Assembly: GCA_946537885.1 (NCBI GenBank)
Contig: CAMNGC010000002.1
Coordinates: 1-64,000 of the forward strand
DNA: 64,000 nucleotides
Origin: an uncultured Clostridia bacterium
Lineage (GTDB): Bacteria; Bacillota; Clostridia; Saccharofermentanales; Saccharofermentanaceae
Direction: 5' to 3'
A program made the translations under genes and the position numbers. Below the pieces are notes generated by a model. That model did no database searches. It had not been told where the DNA came from and saw only the letters and a program-made list of their open reading frames with translations. Of the stretch, positions 45,746-54,556 are shown piece by piece. Position 1 is the stretch's first letter, and each line of letters opens with the position of its first letter.

Positions 45746-47341
45746 TCATATGTGAAGCTTTGTCTTAAACCGCTTGATCCAGTAGGTTGCTTCTCTCTGA
45801 CGAAGCAATGCCGCCATTATAAAATAGATTGCGCCGGAAATAGCGAGTTTGCCGGCCAGAATTGCCAGCTGAAGCATCTTCCCCCCGTTTCCGGGCACGA
45901 TCTTATCTGACAAGATTAGGATCAAAGCCATTACACCAACACTTATAGCACTCTTTATCACGAACTTCATCATGCCGCGAGGCGCGATCTCTTTCTGTTT
46001 GGAATATAAAACATATAGAGTCACAAGCTGGAATACACTTGTTGTAGAGTAAGCGATGGTAAGCGATAAAGGTCCCAGCCCAAGCTTAATAAGAAGAATG
46101 CAGAACAAAGGATTTGTAACAAGACCGATACAACCTGCAAGCAGCGGTATCTTGGTACGACCGATAGCATAAAAGGCCTGATTCATGATAAATACAACTG
46201 TATGAGTCACTATTGCAGCTGAATAGCCGATAAGGAAAACACCGGCACGCTTGGCATCTTCATCCGTATATTCAGCTGACCACTGGAAGACGGCCTTTAT
46301 TACATCGATATTCATGATAACCATAAAGACAGCAGAAGGTATCGTCAGGAACAAAGCATTTCTGAGTCTTGAAGACAATAGTCCGGATGCTTCCTTATAT
46401 TTACCTGAGCTATAAAGAGCGGCCAATGAAGGAAGCATAACATTGCCAATGGCTACAGCGAAGATTCCATAAGGGAGCTGCCAGACCGTAGATGCATTCC
46501 TCAATGCATAGATATGTCCGTCATCTTCAAAAGAACCGGCAAAGTAATTAAGGATAACCATATTAACCTGTACTATGGACGCAGAGATCAGGATAGGAAG
46601 AGCCCTTCTTACCAGAGTCCTAAACTCGGGATCCCGGGGCTTCCATATCAGCCTAAACTGTTTGAGCTTATCAAAGCCCACCATATATTGAAACAAGAAA
46701 TAAATAACAGCCGCCCCCATGATCCCTGCTGTCGTATATACGAGATCATGTCTGCTGTTACCCGCAAATACAATGATCGCAGCAAGAACAAAGACATTAT
46801 AGATGGTAGGACCGAAAGCTGTAGAGGCAAAACGCTTATATGCATTAAGGATACCTATACACAATGCCGCCAGCATCATAAAGAAGATCTGAGGGAATAG
46901 CAGTTTTGAAGCATCTGCCGCCAGTTCGACTGTTCGTTCGTTAGCTTCACCGCTGAACAGATTATAGATCGAATAGATCTGCCTGGAGAAAACGCTGCCA
47001 AGCACACATACTATCAGCATGATAAAGGAAAATACAGTAATAAAGATATTTACAGCCCGAAAGCCCTTCTTCTCTTCACCTTTGGAGATTGCGGACGACA
47101 AAGAGGGCGTTATGGCCGATTGAATAGATCCGCCGATAAGCAGGTTATATACAAGATCCGGTATAGTAAAAGCAAGTGTAAAACTGTCCCTGAATACAGG
47201 ATCACTGAACTTGATACCTACAAAGATATCACGCATAAAGCCTGAACACTTGGAGAATAGCAATCCTATCATCACAAGCACTGTCGCGACCGTCATGCTT
47301 CCGCCGTTTTTACGGCTTACTGTCTTCTGCTGTTCACCCAT
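45746..47341 (-). CDS. murJ: Lipid II flippase MurJ
   Basis: A 531-residue membrane protein of the MviN/MurJ family with about 14 helices, flipping lipid II for peptidoglycan synthesis. The early FSKCSGFMRDIFVGIKF and later LPYGIFAVAIGNVMLPSLA are typical MurJ segments, including the charged cavity arginine. ATG 47341 is used; a TTG three codons upstream is possible. Its start overlaps the end of pncC by eight bases. Confidence 0.92.
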   Translation of the reverse strand: MGEQQKTVSRKNGGSMTVATVLVMIGLLFSKCSGFMRDIFVGIKFSDPVFRDSFTLAFTIPDLVYNLLIGGSIQSAITPSLSSAISKGEEKKGFRAVNIFITVFSFIMLIVCVLGSVFSRQIYSIYNLFSGEANERTVELAADASKLLFPQIFFMMLAALCIGILNAYKRFASTAFGPTIYNVFVLAAIIVFAGNSRHDLVYTTAGIMGAAVIYFLFQYMVGFDKLKQFRLIWKPRDPEFRTLVRRALPILISASIVQVNMVILNYFAGSFEDDGHIYALRNASTVWQLPYGIFAVAIGNVMLPSLAALYSSGKYKEASGLLSSRLRNALFLTIPSAVFMVIMNIDVIKAVFQWSAEYTDEDAKRAGVFLIGYSAAIVTHTVVFIMNQAFYAIGRTKIPLLAGCIGLVTNPLFCILLIKLGLGPLSLTIAYSTTSVFQLVTLYVLYSKQKEIAPRGMMKFVIKSAISVGVMALILILSDKIVPGNGGKMLQLAILAGKLAISGAIYFIMAALLRQREATYWIKRFKTKLHI

Positions 47342-47843
47342 GATTATCAATTAACTCAAGTATCAGCTCCAATGCCGCTTTAGTCGTCTGAAGCCTTACT
47401 TCTCTCCTGTTTCCTTCAAATTGCCTGTCAAAGGCTCCTTTTTTCTTATCGAAAAAATATCCGATGCAAACATATCCGTCTTTGGGATCCTTCTTATCCC
47501 CGCCGGCATACCCCGTAACTGAGACACATATATCCGCAGCAGTCAAAAGATGCACACCCTCCGCCATGGCCTGGGCGCACTGAACAGATACTTCCGTATA
47601 TTTTTCGATAATATCGCCCGGAACCTTCAGAACATTCATCTTCATCTCATTCGTATAAGATACTATGGCACCTTCAAAAACGTCCGAAGCGCCCGGAATA
47701 TCAACAATCGATGATGCGATCATCCCCCCTGTCAGACTTTCCGCAAAAGCACAACGGATCCCGAGTGCTCTTAGTCTGTCAGACACGTTCAATGCGAGAC
47801 TTCTTATATTTTCGCCGGCGATCATATTCTTACTCCTGTCCAC
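47334..47843 (-). CDS. pncC: CinA C-terminal family NMN amidohydrolase
   Basis: A 169-residue enzyme of the NAD salvage pathway that deamidates nicotinamide mononucleotide. FAESLTGGMIASSIVDIPGA and SYTNEMKMNVLKV, then SVTGYAGG, are the family hallmarks. It has only the C-terminal domain, not the N-terminal COG1058 half of CinA. It overlaps ftsK and murJ. NaMN made here feeds NAD synthesis, which nadE completes. Confidence 0.88.
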   Translation of the reverse strand: MDRSKNMIAGENIRSLALNVSDRLRALGIRCAFAESLTGGMIASSIVDIPGASDVFEGAIVSYTNEMKMNVLKVPGDIIEKYTEVSVQCAQAMAEGVHLLTAADICVSVTGYAGGDKKDPKDGYVCIGYFFDKKKGAFDRQFEGNRREVRLQTTKAALELILELIDNHG

Positions 47844-50799
47844 TTGACTGCATCTCCAGCCAATCGGTACGGGTGATCAGCACTTTACGAGGCTTACTGC
47901 CTTCAAAGGGACCGATTATCTTCTTTTTCTCAAGGACATCAATGAGTCTTGCAGCCCTCGGATAACCGATGCCCAGACGCCTCTGTAAGATCGATACACT
48001 GGCATTACCGGCATCGATAACAACCTCAACTGCCTGATTAAGCAGATCATCTTCGTCAGATGCTCCGCCTCCCGCCGAAGCCGCGCCTGATCCTGAGCCT
48101 TCAGCTCCTGTATTTACGGCATTTACAAAGTCTTCATCATACTCGGTCTGATAATTCTTCTTAAAGTACTCGACAACCTCCTGAACCGTATCATCCTGAA
48201 CAAAAGCACCCTGTCCTCTTACAGGCTTGGGGGCGCTGACCGGCGCATAAAGCATATCACCCTTACCAAGGAGTTTCTCGGCGCCTACAGAATCTAAGAT
48301 CGTGCGGCTGTCTACGCCTGAAGATACAGCGAAGGCGATCCTTGACGGTACATTCGCCTTGATAACACCTGTAATAACATCAACTGACGGTCTCTGAGTT
48401 GCTATTATCATATGGATTCCGGCAGCACGTGCCATAGCGGCAAGTCTCGCAATATAATCCTCGACTTCTTTTGCCGCAACTGTCATAAGATCTGCCAACT
48501 CATCGATTACAACAAGGATCAGCGGCAGAGCTCTTTCGCCTTTTTTTACCAATACTTCATTACAGCCCTTAAGATCTCTTACATGATTCTCAGCGAAAAG
48601 CTTATAGCGTCTCTCCATCTCTGCCACAGCTTCTCTTAGAGCATTAGCAGCTTTTTTGGCTTCAGTAACCACAGGGCCGAGAAGGTGAGGTATGCCTTGA
48701 TAAATACTCAGCTCAACTACTTTGGGGTCGATGAGGATCATCTTCACCTCATCAGGTGATGCTTTACACAGGATGCTTATCAGGATCGTATTGATACATA
48801 CGGATTTACCCGAACCGGTAGAACCGGCAATAAGAAGATGGGGCATCTTGGCAATATCACACATGATCAGATTACCCGGAATATCCTTACCGAGAGCAAC
48901 TTCAAGTGGCGGACCGCTTCTGAAAGCCTTGGTATCCAACAGACTTCTGATTCCTACGGGATAGGTCTTCTTGTTAGGGATCTCAATGCCGATAGCACTC
49001 TTACCCGGGATCGGAGCCTCAATACGAACGGAGACTGCTGCCATGGCAAGGGCAATATCGTCCTGCAGGTTAAGGATCCTGCTGACTTTAACACCTCTGT
49101 CTATCGTAAGTTCAAATCTCGTAATGGCAGGACCATGTGTTATATTAATGACCTTTGTATTAATCCCGAAGCTTTGGATAGCATCCTCGAGCTCAACCGC
49201 CTTTTTCTTAAGCTCTATGTTCTCATTCGGATTCTTGACAGGATCTTCCCCTATCTGAGGCAGCCTGCTTATCGGATAAGGCTTAAAGGCTCCTCTTCTC
49301 ATCCTTACGACTTTATGCTTTTTTTCTTCGCTTGTAGAAGCAATCTCGATATGCTCGGCCGGATTATTGGAAGCAGGTTTATTCTCGGCGCCTTCGAAAA
49401 TCCTGCCCTCTAAAGCGCTGAATCCCTGCTCCTTAAGAGCATCTCCGCCGGCATTAATGGTGATATCTTCGCGAATGTCGTCAGCTCGTTTATTATTCTC
49501 TTCGATCATTTCATCAGATAGAACCGGCTCTGCTCGTCTAACACGAGGTCTGATCGCCGCCTCTTCGTTTACCTCAGGCTCGTGATAGCTATAGGGATCA
49601 GTAGAAGGATCTCCATAGCCGTCATCCTCGATCTCGTAAGGAAGATCATCTTCCTCGAGAACAGCCGGCTCAGGATCATTCGTCGGCATTCTATTATTGA
49701 ATCCTACACCGGCTTCAACAAAGGGAATATGTTCGCTACCGTCACCTAAGTCATAGAAATCCTCTTTACTGTCTTTCTGAAGGAAGGACAGCTCAGGTTT
49801 ATTACGATGCTGACGCAGAGGGGCATTCTTGGGCGTAGGCGTATAGGAGAAATCCGTATCAGCTGTGACTTCTGAACCTTCTGTACTTACTGTACGGTTC
49901 TCATAGCTTAAAACTCCGGGATGAGATGAAGTATCTGCCCCGAATTCTTCTGCAGATACATCGATAAAACCGCTCTTACGATCTACCGGAATCCTTGTAT
50001 TAAACGGATCATATCCAAGAAGCGTTCCTGCTGCCTTAATCGTGTCATTCCTTGTAGTTCCCGCTGACTTAACCTGAGGTCGCAGAGCAGAAGGATTCTG
50101 AGGTCTTATATCAGGAGAAGGTCTCCTTTGAGGCTGCGAGTGCGGATATTGATCGGCATATTCAGGCCTTCTTCTGACATTGGGATTGGCTCTTCTGTTA
50201 GCCGCAGCATTAGAGATCATGCTGGCAGTCTTGCGTGCAGTCTGTTTAAGTGAGACATGGAAAATAAGAATTACCTGACTTAAAAGGAAAACTATGATAG
50301 CGAGAATGCTTAATACCCTGCCGGCAATGGTATAGAGTGAAGTCGCTATGCCGCCGCCTAATAGTCCTCCGGTCAAAAGCAGGCCGGAATCAGTGGGATT
50401 CTTGACCAAAGACTTATCGTAGCCGGATTCCCATAGCCTGCTGATAGCTTTAGTAGCTTTAGCCTTGCCGTCGGAATCAGTGCAGACCAGCTTAAAATAA
50501 TCAAAATCCATGGTGCTTACCGCGAAGATCGCTGCAACCAGTACCATAAGCATAATGACTGAACGGACACGGACCGGAGCTACACCCTTACGCTTTTCGA
50601 GAAAGAAATCTATTGAAGCATAGAAAAGAAAAAGCGGGATCATAAAGGCTGCCCTGCCGATAAGGCCAAAACCGAGGGCACGCATCAATTCACCTGCCTT
50701 CCCGGTAAGTTCGGGCAGATAGTACATAAGTGTCAACGCGACTGCACAGAAGAAAAGAACGATTCCCGTTACTTCCCGTCTTGTATCATAATTGCTCAA
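47830..50799 (-). CDS. ftsK: DNA translocase FtsK/SpoIIIE
   Basis: About 989 residues. Four membrane helices in the first 190, a long low-complexity charged linker (about 190-500), then the motor with Walker A GSTGSGKSV near residue 660 and DPKVVELSIYQGIPHL. A gamma winged helix (VSILQRRLGIGYPRAARLIDVL) ends it and reads KOPS/SRS sequences. Two TTG starts are possible; the one at 50799 has AAGGAG eight bases upstream. It moves DNA at the division septum. Confidence 0.95.
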   Translation of the reverse strand: MSNYDTRREVTGIVLFFCAVALTLMYYLPELTGKAGELMRALGFGLIGRAAFMIPLFLFYASIDFFLEKRKGVAPVRVRSVIMLMVLVAAIFAVSTMDFDYFKLVCTDSDGKAKATKAISRLWESGYDKSLVKNPTDSGLLLTGGLLGGGIATSLYTIAGRVLSILAIIVFLLSQVILIFHVSLKQTARKTASMISNAAANRRANPNVRRRPEYADQYPHSQPQRRPSPDIRPQNPSALRPQVKSAGTTRNDTIKAAGTLLGYDPFNTRIPVDRKSGFIDVSAEEFGADTSSHPGVLSYENRTVSTEGSEVTADTDFSYTPTPKNAPLRQHRNKPELSFLQKDSKEDFYDLGDGSEHIPFVEAGVGFNNRMPTNDPEPAVLEEDDLPYEIEDDGYGDPSTDPYSYHEPEVNEEAAIRPRVRRAEPVLSDEMIEENNKRADDIREDITINAGGDALKEQGFSALEGRIFEGAENKPASNNPAEHIEIASTSEEKKHKVVRMRRGAFKPYPISRLPQIGEDPVKNPNENIELKKKAVELEDAIQSFGINTKVINITHGPAITRFELTIDRGVKVSRILNLQDDIALAMAAVSVRIEAPIPGKSAIGIEIPNKKTYPVGIRSLLDTKAFRSGPPLEVALGKDIPGNLIMCDIAKMPHLLIAGSTGSGKSVCINTILISILCKASPDEVKMILIDPKVVELSIYQGIPHLLGPVVTEAKKAANALREAVAEMERRYKLFAENHVRDLKGCNEVLVKKGERALPLILVVIDELADLMTVAAKEVEDYIARLAAMARAAGIHMIIATQRPSVDVITGVIKANVPSRIAFAVSSGVDSRTILDSVGAEKLLGKGDMLYAPVSAPKPVRGQGAFVQDDTVQEVVEYFKKNYQTEYDEDFVNAVNTGAEGSGSGAASAGGGASDEDDLLNQAVEVVIDAGNASVSILQRRLGIGYPRAARLIDVLEKKKIIGPFEGSKPRKVLITRTDWLEMQSSGQE

Positions 50800-51349
50800 G
50801 CCCAAGTCTCCTTATCGTTTTGTATATACATAACTGTGTCTTCGAGTCACGGATCTTGCCGCTGTCAGCCATAGCGACAAGTTCCTTCAAAGATATTATC
50901 TCACAATTTAAGATCTCACCTTCATCAGGCTTACTTCCCACCTGGTGAAGTCCTCTGGCCGCATAAAGCCATATTATCTCAGAATCGTAACCGGGAGAGA
51001 CAATCTCACTTCCAAGATCGATGATCTCGTCAGCCAGAAGACCTGCCTCTTCATGAAGTTCTCTTACGGCACATTCTCTGGGGTCTTCACCCGGTTCAAT
51101 CTTCCCTGCGGGGACCTCAAGGAGGATCTCCTCAAAAGGACTTCTGAACTGCCTGACCATATAACAGTTAAGATCATCATCAACAGCGAGAACACACGCT
51201 CCGCCATTATGAAGCACTATCTCGCGTCCGGCGACAGAACCATCACTCAGCTTTACTTTTTTTACAACAGTCTTAAATACTTTTCCATCGAAAACAGTAT
51301 AACTGCTTATCGTAGTCTCCAGCAAATCATCATATTTACCGTCGCTCAT
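50786..51349 (-). CDS. NUDIX hydrolase, ADP-ribose pyrophosphatase type
   Basis: A 187-residue enzyme with the Nudix box from G82 to L104 (GKIEPGEDPRECAVRELHEE then AGL), complete. The ADP-ribose class is suggested by upstream VRQFRSP and LLEVPAGKIE. It probably cleaves ADP-ribose to AMP and ribose 5-phosphate. ATG 51349 follows GGGAGG. It lies 10 bases after rnhA and overlaps ftsK. Confidence 0.9.
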   Translation of the reverse strand: MSDGKYDDLLETTISSYTVFDGKVFKTVVKKVKLSDGSVAGREIVLHNGGACVLAVDDDLNCYMVRQFRSPFEEILLEVPAGKIEPGEDPRECAVRELHEEAGLLADEIIDLGSEIVSPGYDSEIIWLYAARGLHQVGSKPDEGEILNCEIISLKELVAMADSGKIRDSKTQLCIYKTIRRLGLEQL

Positions 51350-51359
51350 ACAGCCTCCC

Positions 51360-51818
51360 TCAATTCTTGGCAAACTTGGCAGACTCTGCTACAGCAAGCT
51401 TATCACACCTGTTGTTAAGCTCATTGTCGGCATGACCTTTAACCTTAATAAACTCAACCTGATGGATCTTGGTAAGCTCCACCAGACGCTGCCAAAGGTC
51501 TTTATTGGCTACCTCAGCCTTGGCGGAATTTCTCCAGCCATTACGGATCCAGCCACTGATCCAGTCCTGACCGAAAGCATTGACGATATAAGCGCTATCA
51601 CTATAGACCTTAACATCGCAAGGTCGCTTAAGTGCTTCCAGGGCTTTGATCACGGCTGTAAGCTCCATACGGTTATTTGTCGTAAGAGCCTCACCGCCGG
51701 ATATCTCCTTGCTCACACCGGACGCGGATAAAACGGCAGCCCAGCCACCGGGGCCGGGATTACCCGAACATGCTCCGTCAGTATAGATTATTACCTCTGT
51801 CAGCTTATTATCACTCAT
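51360..51818 (-). CDS. rnhA: Ribonuclease HI
   Basis: A 152-residue enzyme that cuts RNA in RNA-DNA hybrids. The catalytic set is complete: D14 in YTDGACSGNPGPGG, E52 in NNRMELTAV, D74 in YSDSAY, H129 in VKGHAD and D139. It follows proC by two bases. The length matches bacterial RNase HI. Confidence 0.95.
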   Translation of the reverse strand: MSDNKLTEVIIYTDGACSGNPGPGGWAAVLSASGVSKEISGGEALTTNNRMELTAVIKALEALKRPCDVKVYSDSAYIVNAFGQDWISGWIRNGWRNSAKAEVANKDLWQRLVELTKIHQVEFIKVKGHADNELNNRCDKLAVAESAKFAKN

Positions 51819-51820
51819 TA

Positions 51821-52624
51821 TTATTTGCCGGCAGCCATTTTGGCAGTCTTCTCGGCAGCAGCCGTAACGGATTTTATGACAGCATTACGGAACCCGTTCT
51901 CTTCAAGGGCAATAACACCTTCTATAGTGGTTCCTCCGGGAGAACAAACCTGATCCTTGAGGACACCGGGGTGAAGGCCTGTATCAAGGCAAAGCTTACC
52001 GGACCCCATGACTGTGCCGGCCGCGATCTTTAAGGCATCAGCTCTTTTGATACCGAGAGATACAGCCGCATCTGCCATAGCCTCGATAAAGAGCATCACA
52101 TAAGCAGGCCCTGTCCCGGAAACACAACCTATGGCGTCAAGAGTCTTCTCATCACAGAGGATAACTTCTCCGCAGGTCTTAAGAAGGGTCTCAACAAAAG
52201 CCGTCTCATCTTCATTTAGTCCCACAGGACAGACTGCACTTACGCCTGCCCCGACCTGCGCAGGTGTATTAGGCATGATCCTGACGAATTTACGACCGGC
52301 TCCGAGAATATTTCCGATCCTGGAAGTAGTTACTGCAGCTGCGATCGACAGAACAATAGCCTTATCAGACAAACTGTCTTTGATATCTGCCAACGCATTA
52401 TCAAAATGAACGGGTTTTACCGCCATAAGAACATAATCCGCATCTTTTACCGCCTCTTGAGCAGATGATACGCAATTAACGTTATAATGTTCTGCGCAGG
52501 CCTTAGCCGCTTCGCTGATCACATCATAAACATAGATGTCGGAAGCATTTACGACACCGCCGCCGGTAAAGCCGTTGATAAGGGCTTTTCCCATATTTCC
52601 ACTACCGATAACTGCTAATTTCAT
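51821..52624 (-). CDS. proC: Pyrroline-5-carboxylate reductase
   Basis: A 267-residue enzyme for the last step of proline synthesis. MKLAVIGSGNMGKALINGF is the NAD(P)-binding start, RIMPNTPAQVGAGVSAVCP and SGTGPAYVMLFIEAMADAAV are the substrate and dimer motifs, and CSPGGTTIEG is conserved. ATG 52624 follows AGAGG; the 23-residue upstream extension is hydrophobic and not family-like. It heads the operon proC-rnhA-NUDIX-ftsK-pncC-murJ. Confidence 0.96.
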   Translation of the reverse strand: MKLAVIGSGNMGKALINGFTGGGVVNASDIYVYDVISEAAKACAEHYNVNCVSSAQEAVKDADYVLMAVKPVHFDNALADIKDSLSDKAIVLSIAAAVTTSRIGNILGAGRKFVRIMPNTPAQVGAGVSAVCPVGLNEDETAFVETLLKTCGEVILCDEKTLDAIGCVSGTGPAYVMLFIEAMADAAVSLGIKRADALKIAAGTVMGSGKLCLDTGLHPGVLKDQVCSPGGTTIEGVIALEENGFRNAVIKSVTAAAEKTAKMAAGK

Positions 52625-52679
52625 ATAGGTATCCTCTTTATAATTAATTGTAAAACTGAAATAAATGCTAACATTCTTC

Positions 52680-52708
52680 TTGACAGTTTGCAAACCTTCA
52701 AGTAGACT
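52680..52708 (+). promoter_or_regulatory. tRNA-Trp promoter
   Basis: Perfect -35 TTGACA (52680-52685), 17-base spacer, -10 TAGACT (52703-52708). Transcription would start near 52715, nine bases before the tRNA. Confidence 0.82.
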
Positions 52709-52723
52709 TAATCACGTTGTCAC

Positions 52724-52798
52724 AGGGGAGTGGCTCAACGGTAGAGCAGCGGTCTCCAAAACCGCCGGTTGCGTGTTCGAATCATGTCTCCCCTGCCA
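52724..52798 (+). tRNA. tRNA-Trp (anticodon CCA)
   Basis: A full cloverleaf of 75 bases: acceptor AGGGGAG/CTCCCCT, D arm GCTC/GAGC, anticodon stem GCGGT/ACCGC with loop CTCCAAA (anticodon CCA at 52756-52758), T arm GCGTG-TTCGAAT-CATGT. The CCA tail is encoded. It stands alone with promoter and terminator. Confidence 0.96.
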
Positions 52799-52801
52799 TA
52801 C

Positions 52802-52836
52802 AAAAGGAGTTGTGCCGATCAGCACAACTCCTTTTT
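52802..52836. terminator. Bidirectional terminator after tRNA-Trp
   Basis: AAAAGGAGTTGTGC / GCACAACTCCTTTT is a perfect 14-bp stem with loop CGATCA. Plus-strand tail TTTTT; minus-strand tail TTTTGTAT also serves the gene ending at 52856. Confidence 0.93.
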
Positions 52837-52855
52837 CGATCTATTGATTCAAATA

Positions 52856-53719
52856 TTAATTATTCTCTTCCGAAGCCGCTGAAGAAGCCTGAGCATAATG
52901 ATCGGCATAATCGTCAGCCAGAGAATCCGGAACGATCTGCAGGCAATATATAGCAGTGTTGGCATCAAGGCTTATAGAGAACGATACATCCCCGATCTCA
53001 AAATACTTGCCGAGAGAAGCGCCGGACTCGGAGATAAGATTCATCAGATCATCTGAAGTCATTTCCGGTTCAAATACCTGAAGGAAGCTCATGAAGTAGA
53101 ATACAACGAAGCTCGCTGCATTCTCATTCGCGGAATCAAGAGCTATATATGCCCTGATCTCGGTGAGCTTGCCGTCAGCAGAATCGGCCATGGCAACAAC
53201 ATAAGAATCCATACCGGTATACTGTCTGAGCTTGCTACCGTCAGCAGTTGACATAAAAGCGGAATCATTAACTGCTCCTTCTGTAAGAAGGCTGTCAAGT
53301 TCAGTCATCGGAGCATCAGCTACCTCAAAGCCAAAGTCTCCGAGAGCGCACTGCGTATAGATATCAGTCGCAAGATATTTCGTCTGAAGCTCAGGATATG
53401 TAAGTCCCAGGTCTTTGCAAGTAGACTTTTTAAGAGACGGCAGGATGAAATAAAGGGCAGCACCGATCACTACAAGAACAAGCGCTATGATCGTGATGGG
53501 AATAACAGGGTCTGCCTTACACTTATCGAAAAAGCTTCCATTGGGATCAGCCTTTGGCTTGGCCGCCTTCTTCTCTGCTTTCTTCTTAGACTGTATAGCA
53601 CGCATTCTGCTGCTCTTAGAAGAATTAAGCAGTTCCATGGCGCGCTCGTATTCCTTATTATCAGCCTCTTCATTAAAACTATCTGCAAAACTGTCGTTTG
53701 TCGTATTATCTTTATCCAT
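52856..53719 (-). CDS. Single-pass membrane protein, function unknown
   Basis: A 287-residue protein: an acidic start, a lysine- and alanine-rich cytoplasmic segment (about 40-57), one helix at about 72-95 and an exported C-terminal domain with an early cysteine (KSTCKDLGLTYPELQ). I recognise no family. The outer domain is acidic with mixed alpha-beta character. It ends in the shared terminator with tRNA-Trp. The ribosome site is GGAGGTG. Confidence 0.75.
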   Translation of the reverse strand: MDKDNTTNDSFADSFNEEADNKEYERAMELLNSSKSSRMRAIQSKKKAEKKAAKPKADPNGSFFDKCKADPVIPITIIALVLVVIGAALYFILPSLKKSTCKDLGLTYPELQTKYLATDIYTQCALGDFGFEVADAPMTELDSLLTEGAVNDSAFMSTADGSKLRQYTGMDSYVVAMADSADGKLTEIRAYIALDSANENAASFVVFYFMSFLQVFEPEMTSDDLMNLISESGASLGKYFEIGDVSFSISLDANTAIYCLQIVPDSLADDYADHYAQASSAASEENN

Positions 53720-53845
53720 TGGACACCTCCATTGCCAATTAAATATCTTTCAATATCAGTTCTTTGTCAAGTATCGAAAAGTGCATTATTGCTTTATCTG
53801 CCGGTCTGACTTATTCTTTAAGCATCTGTTTTTTGAGGTGAATAT

Positions 53846-54547
53846 ATGTCACACATATTGATTTCGGGAGGCTCCAGAGGGATCGGAGCAGGAATTGTAG
53901 ATAAATTCTCATCAATGGGCTGGAAAGTCAGCTATCTCTATCTTCACGCGCCCGGGATCGAATCAGACAAGATCAAGGCATACAGATGTGATGTTAAGGA
54001 TCCCGATAGTGTTAAAGCAACCGTCGCCGAAGTCTGCGAAGCTTTTGGCGATATTGATGCTCTGGTATCAAACAGCGGGATATCCATGACCGGGCTTGCC
54101 ACCGATATGAGCTTTGAGGACTACAGACTTATGACCGATACTAATTTCGGCGGGTTTTATAATCTGGCAAACTGTGTGATCCCCTCTATGGTTCACAATA
54201 AAAAAGGCTCCATCGTTGCGATCTCTTCCATGTGGGGGCAGACAGGTGCTTCCTGCGAAGCCCTCTATTCCGCAGCAAAGGGCGCGGTCGATTCTTATGT
54301 TAAGTCCCTTGCCAAAGAACTGGGGCCTTCGGGGATCAGAGTTAATGCGATCGCTCCGGGTGTCATAGATACTGATATGCTGAGCTGCTACTCACAAGAA
54401 GATCTGAATGCACTTGCCGAAGAAACTCCCCTGCAGCGTCTCGGAACTCCCGAAGATATTGCATCTGCAGTTTATTTCCTCACATCAAAAGAAGCCTCCT
54501 TCATCACCGGGCAGATACTCGGTGTAAACGGAGGCTTCCTTATCTGA
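53846..54547 (+). CDS. SDR family oxidoreductase, FabG-like
   Basis: A 233-residue NAD(P)-dependent short-chain dehydrogenase. SGGSRGIG (7-14) binds the nucleotide, NSGI follows, and the catalytic S128-Y141-K145 triad is present. PGVIDTDM and FITGQILGVNGGFLI are typical of 3-oxoacyl-ACP reductases. The ribosome site GAGGTGAA is clear. A FabG role is possible, but fabG normally sits with other fab genes, so the substrate is uncertain. Confidence 0.88.
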   Translation: MSHILISGGSRGIGAGIVDKFSSMGWKVSYLYLHAPGIESDKIKAYRCDVKDPDSVKATVAEVCEAFGDIDALVSNSGISMTGLATDMSFEDYRLMTDTNFGGFYNLANCVIPSMVHNKKGSIVAISSMWGQTGASCEALYSAAKGAVDSYVKSLAKELGPSGIRVNAIAPGVIDTDMLSCYSQEDLNALAEETPLQRLGTPEDIASAVYFLTSKEASFITGQILGVNGGFLI

Positions 54548-54556
54548 TCAGATATA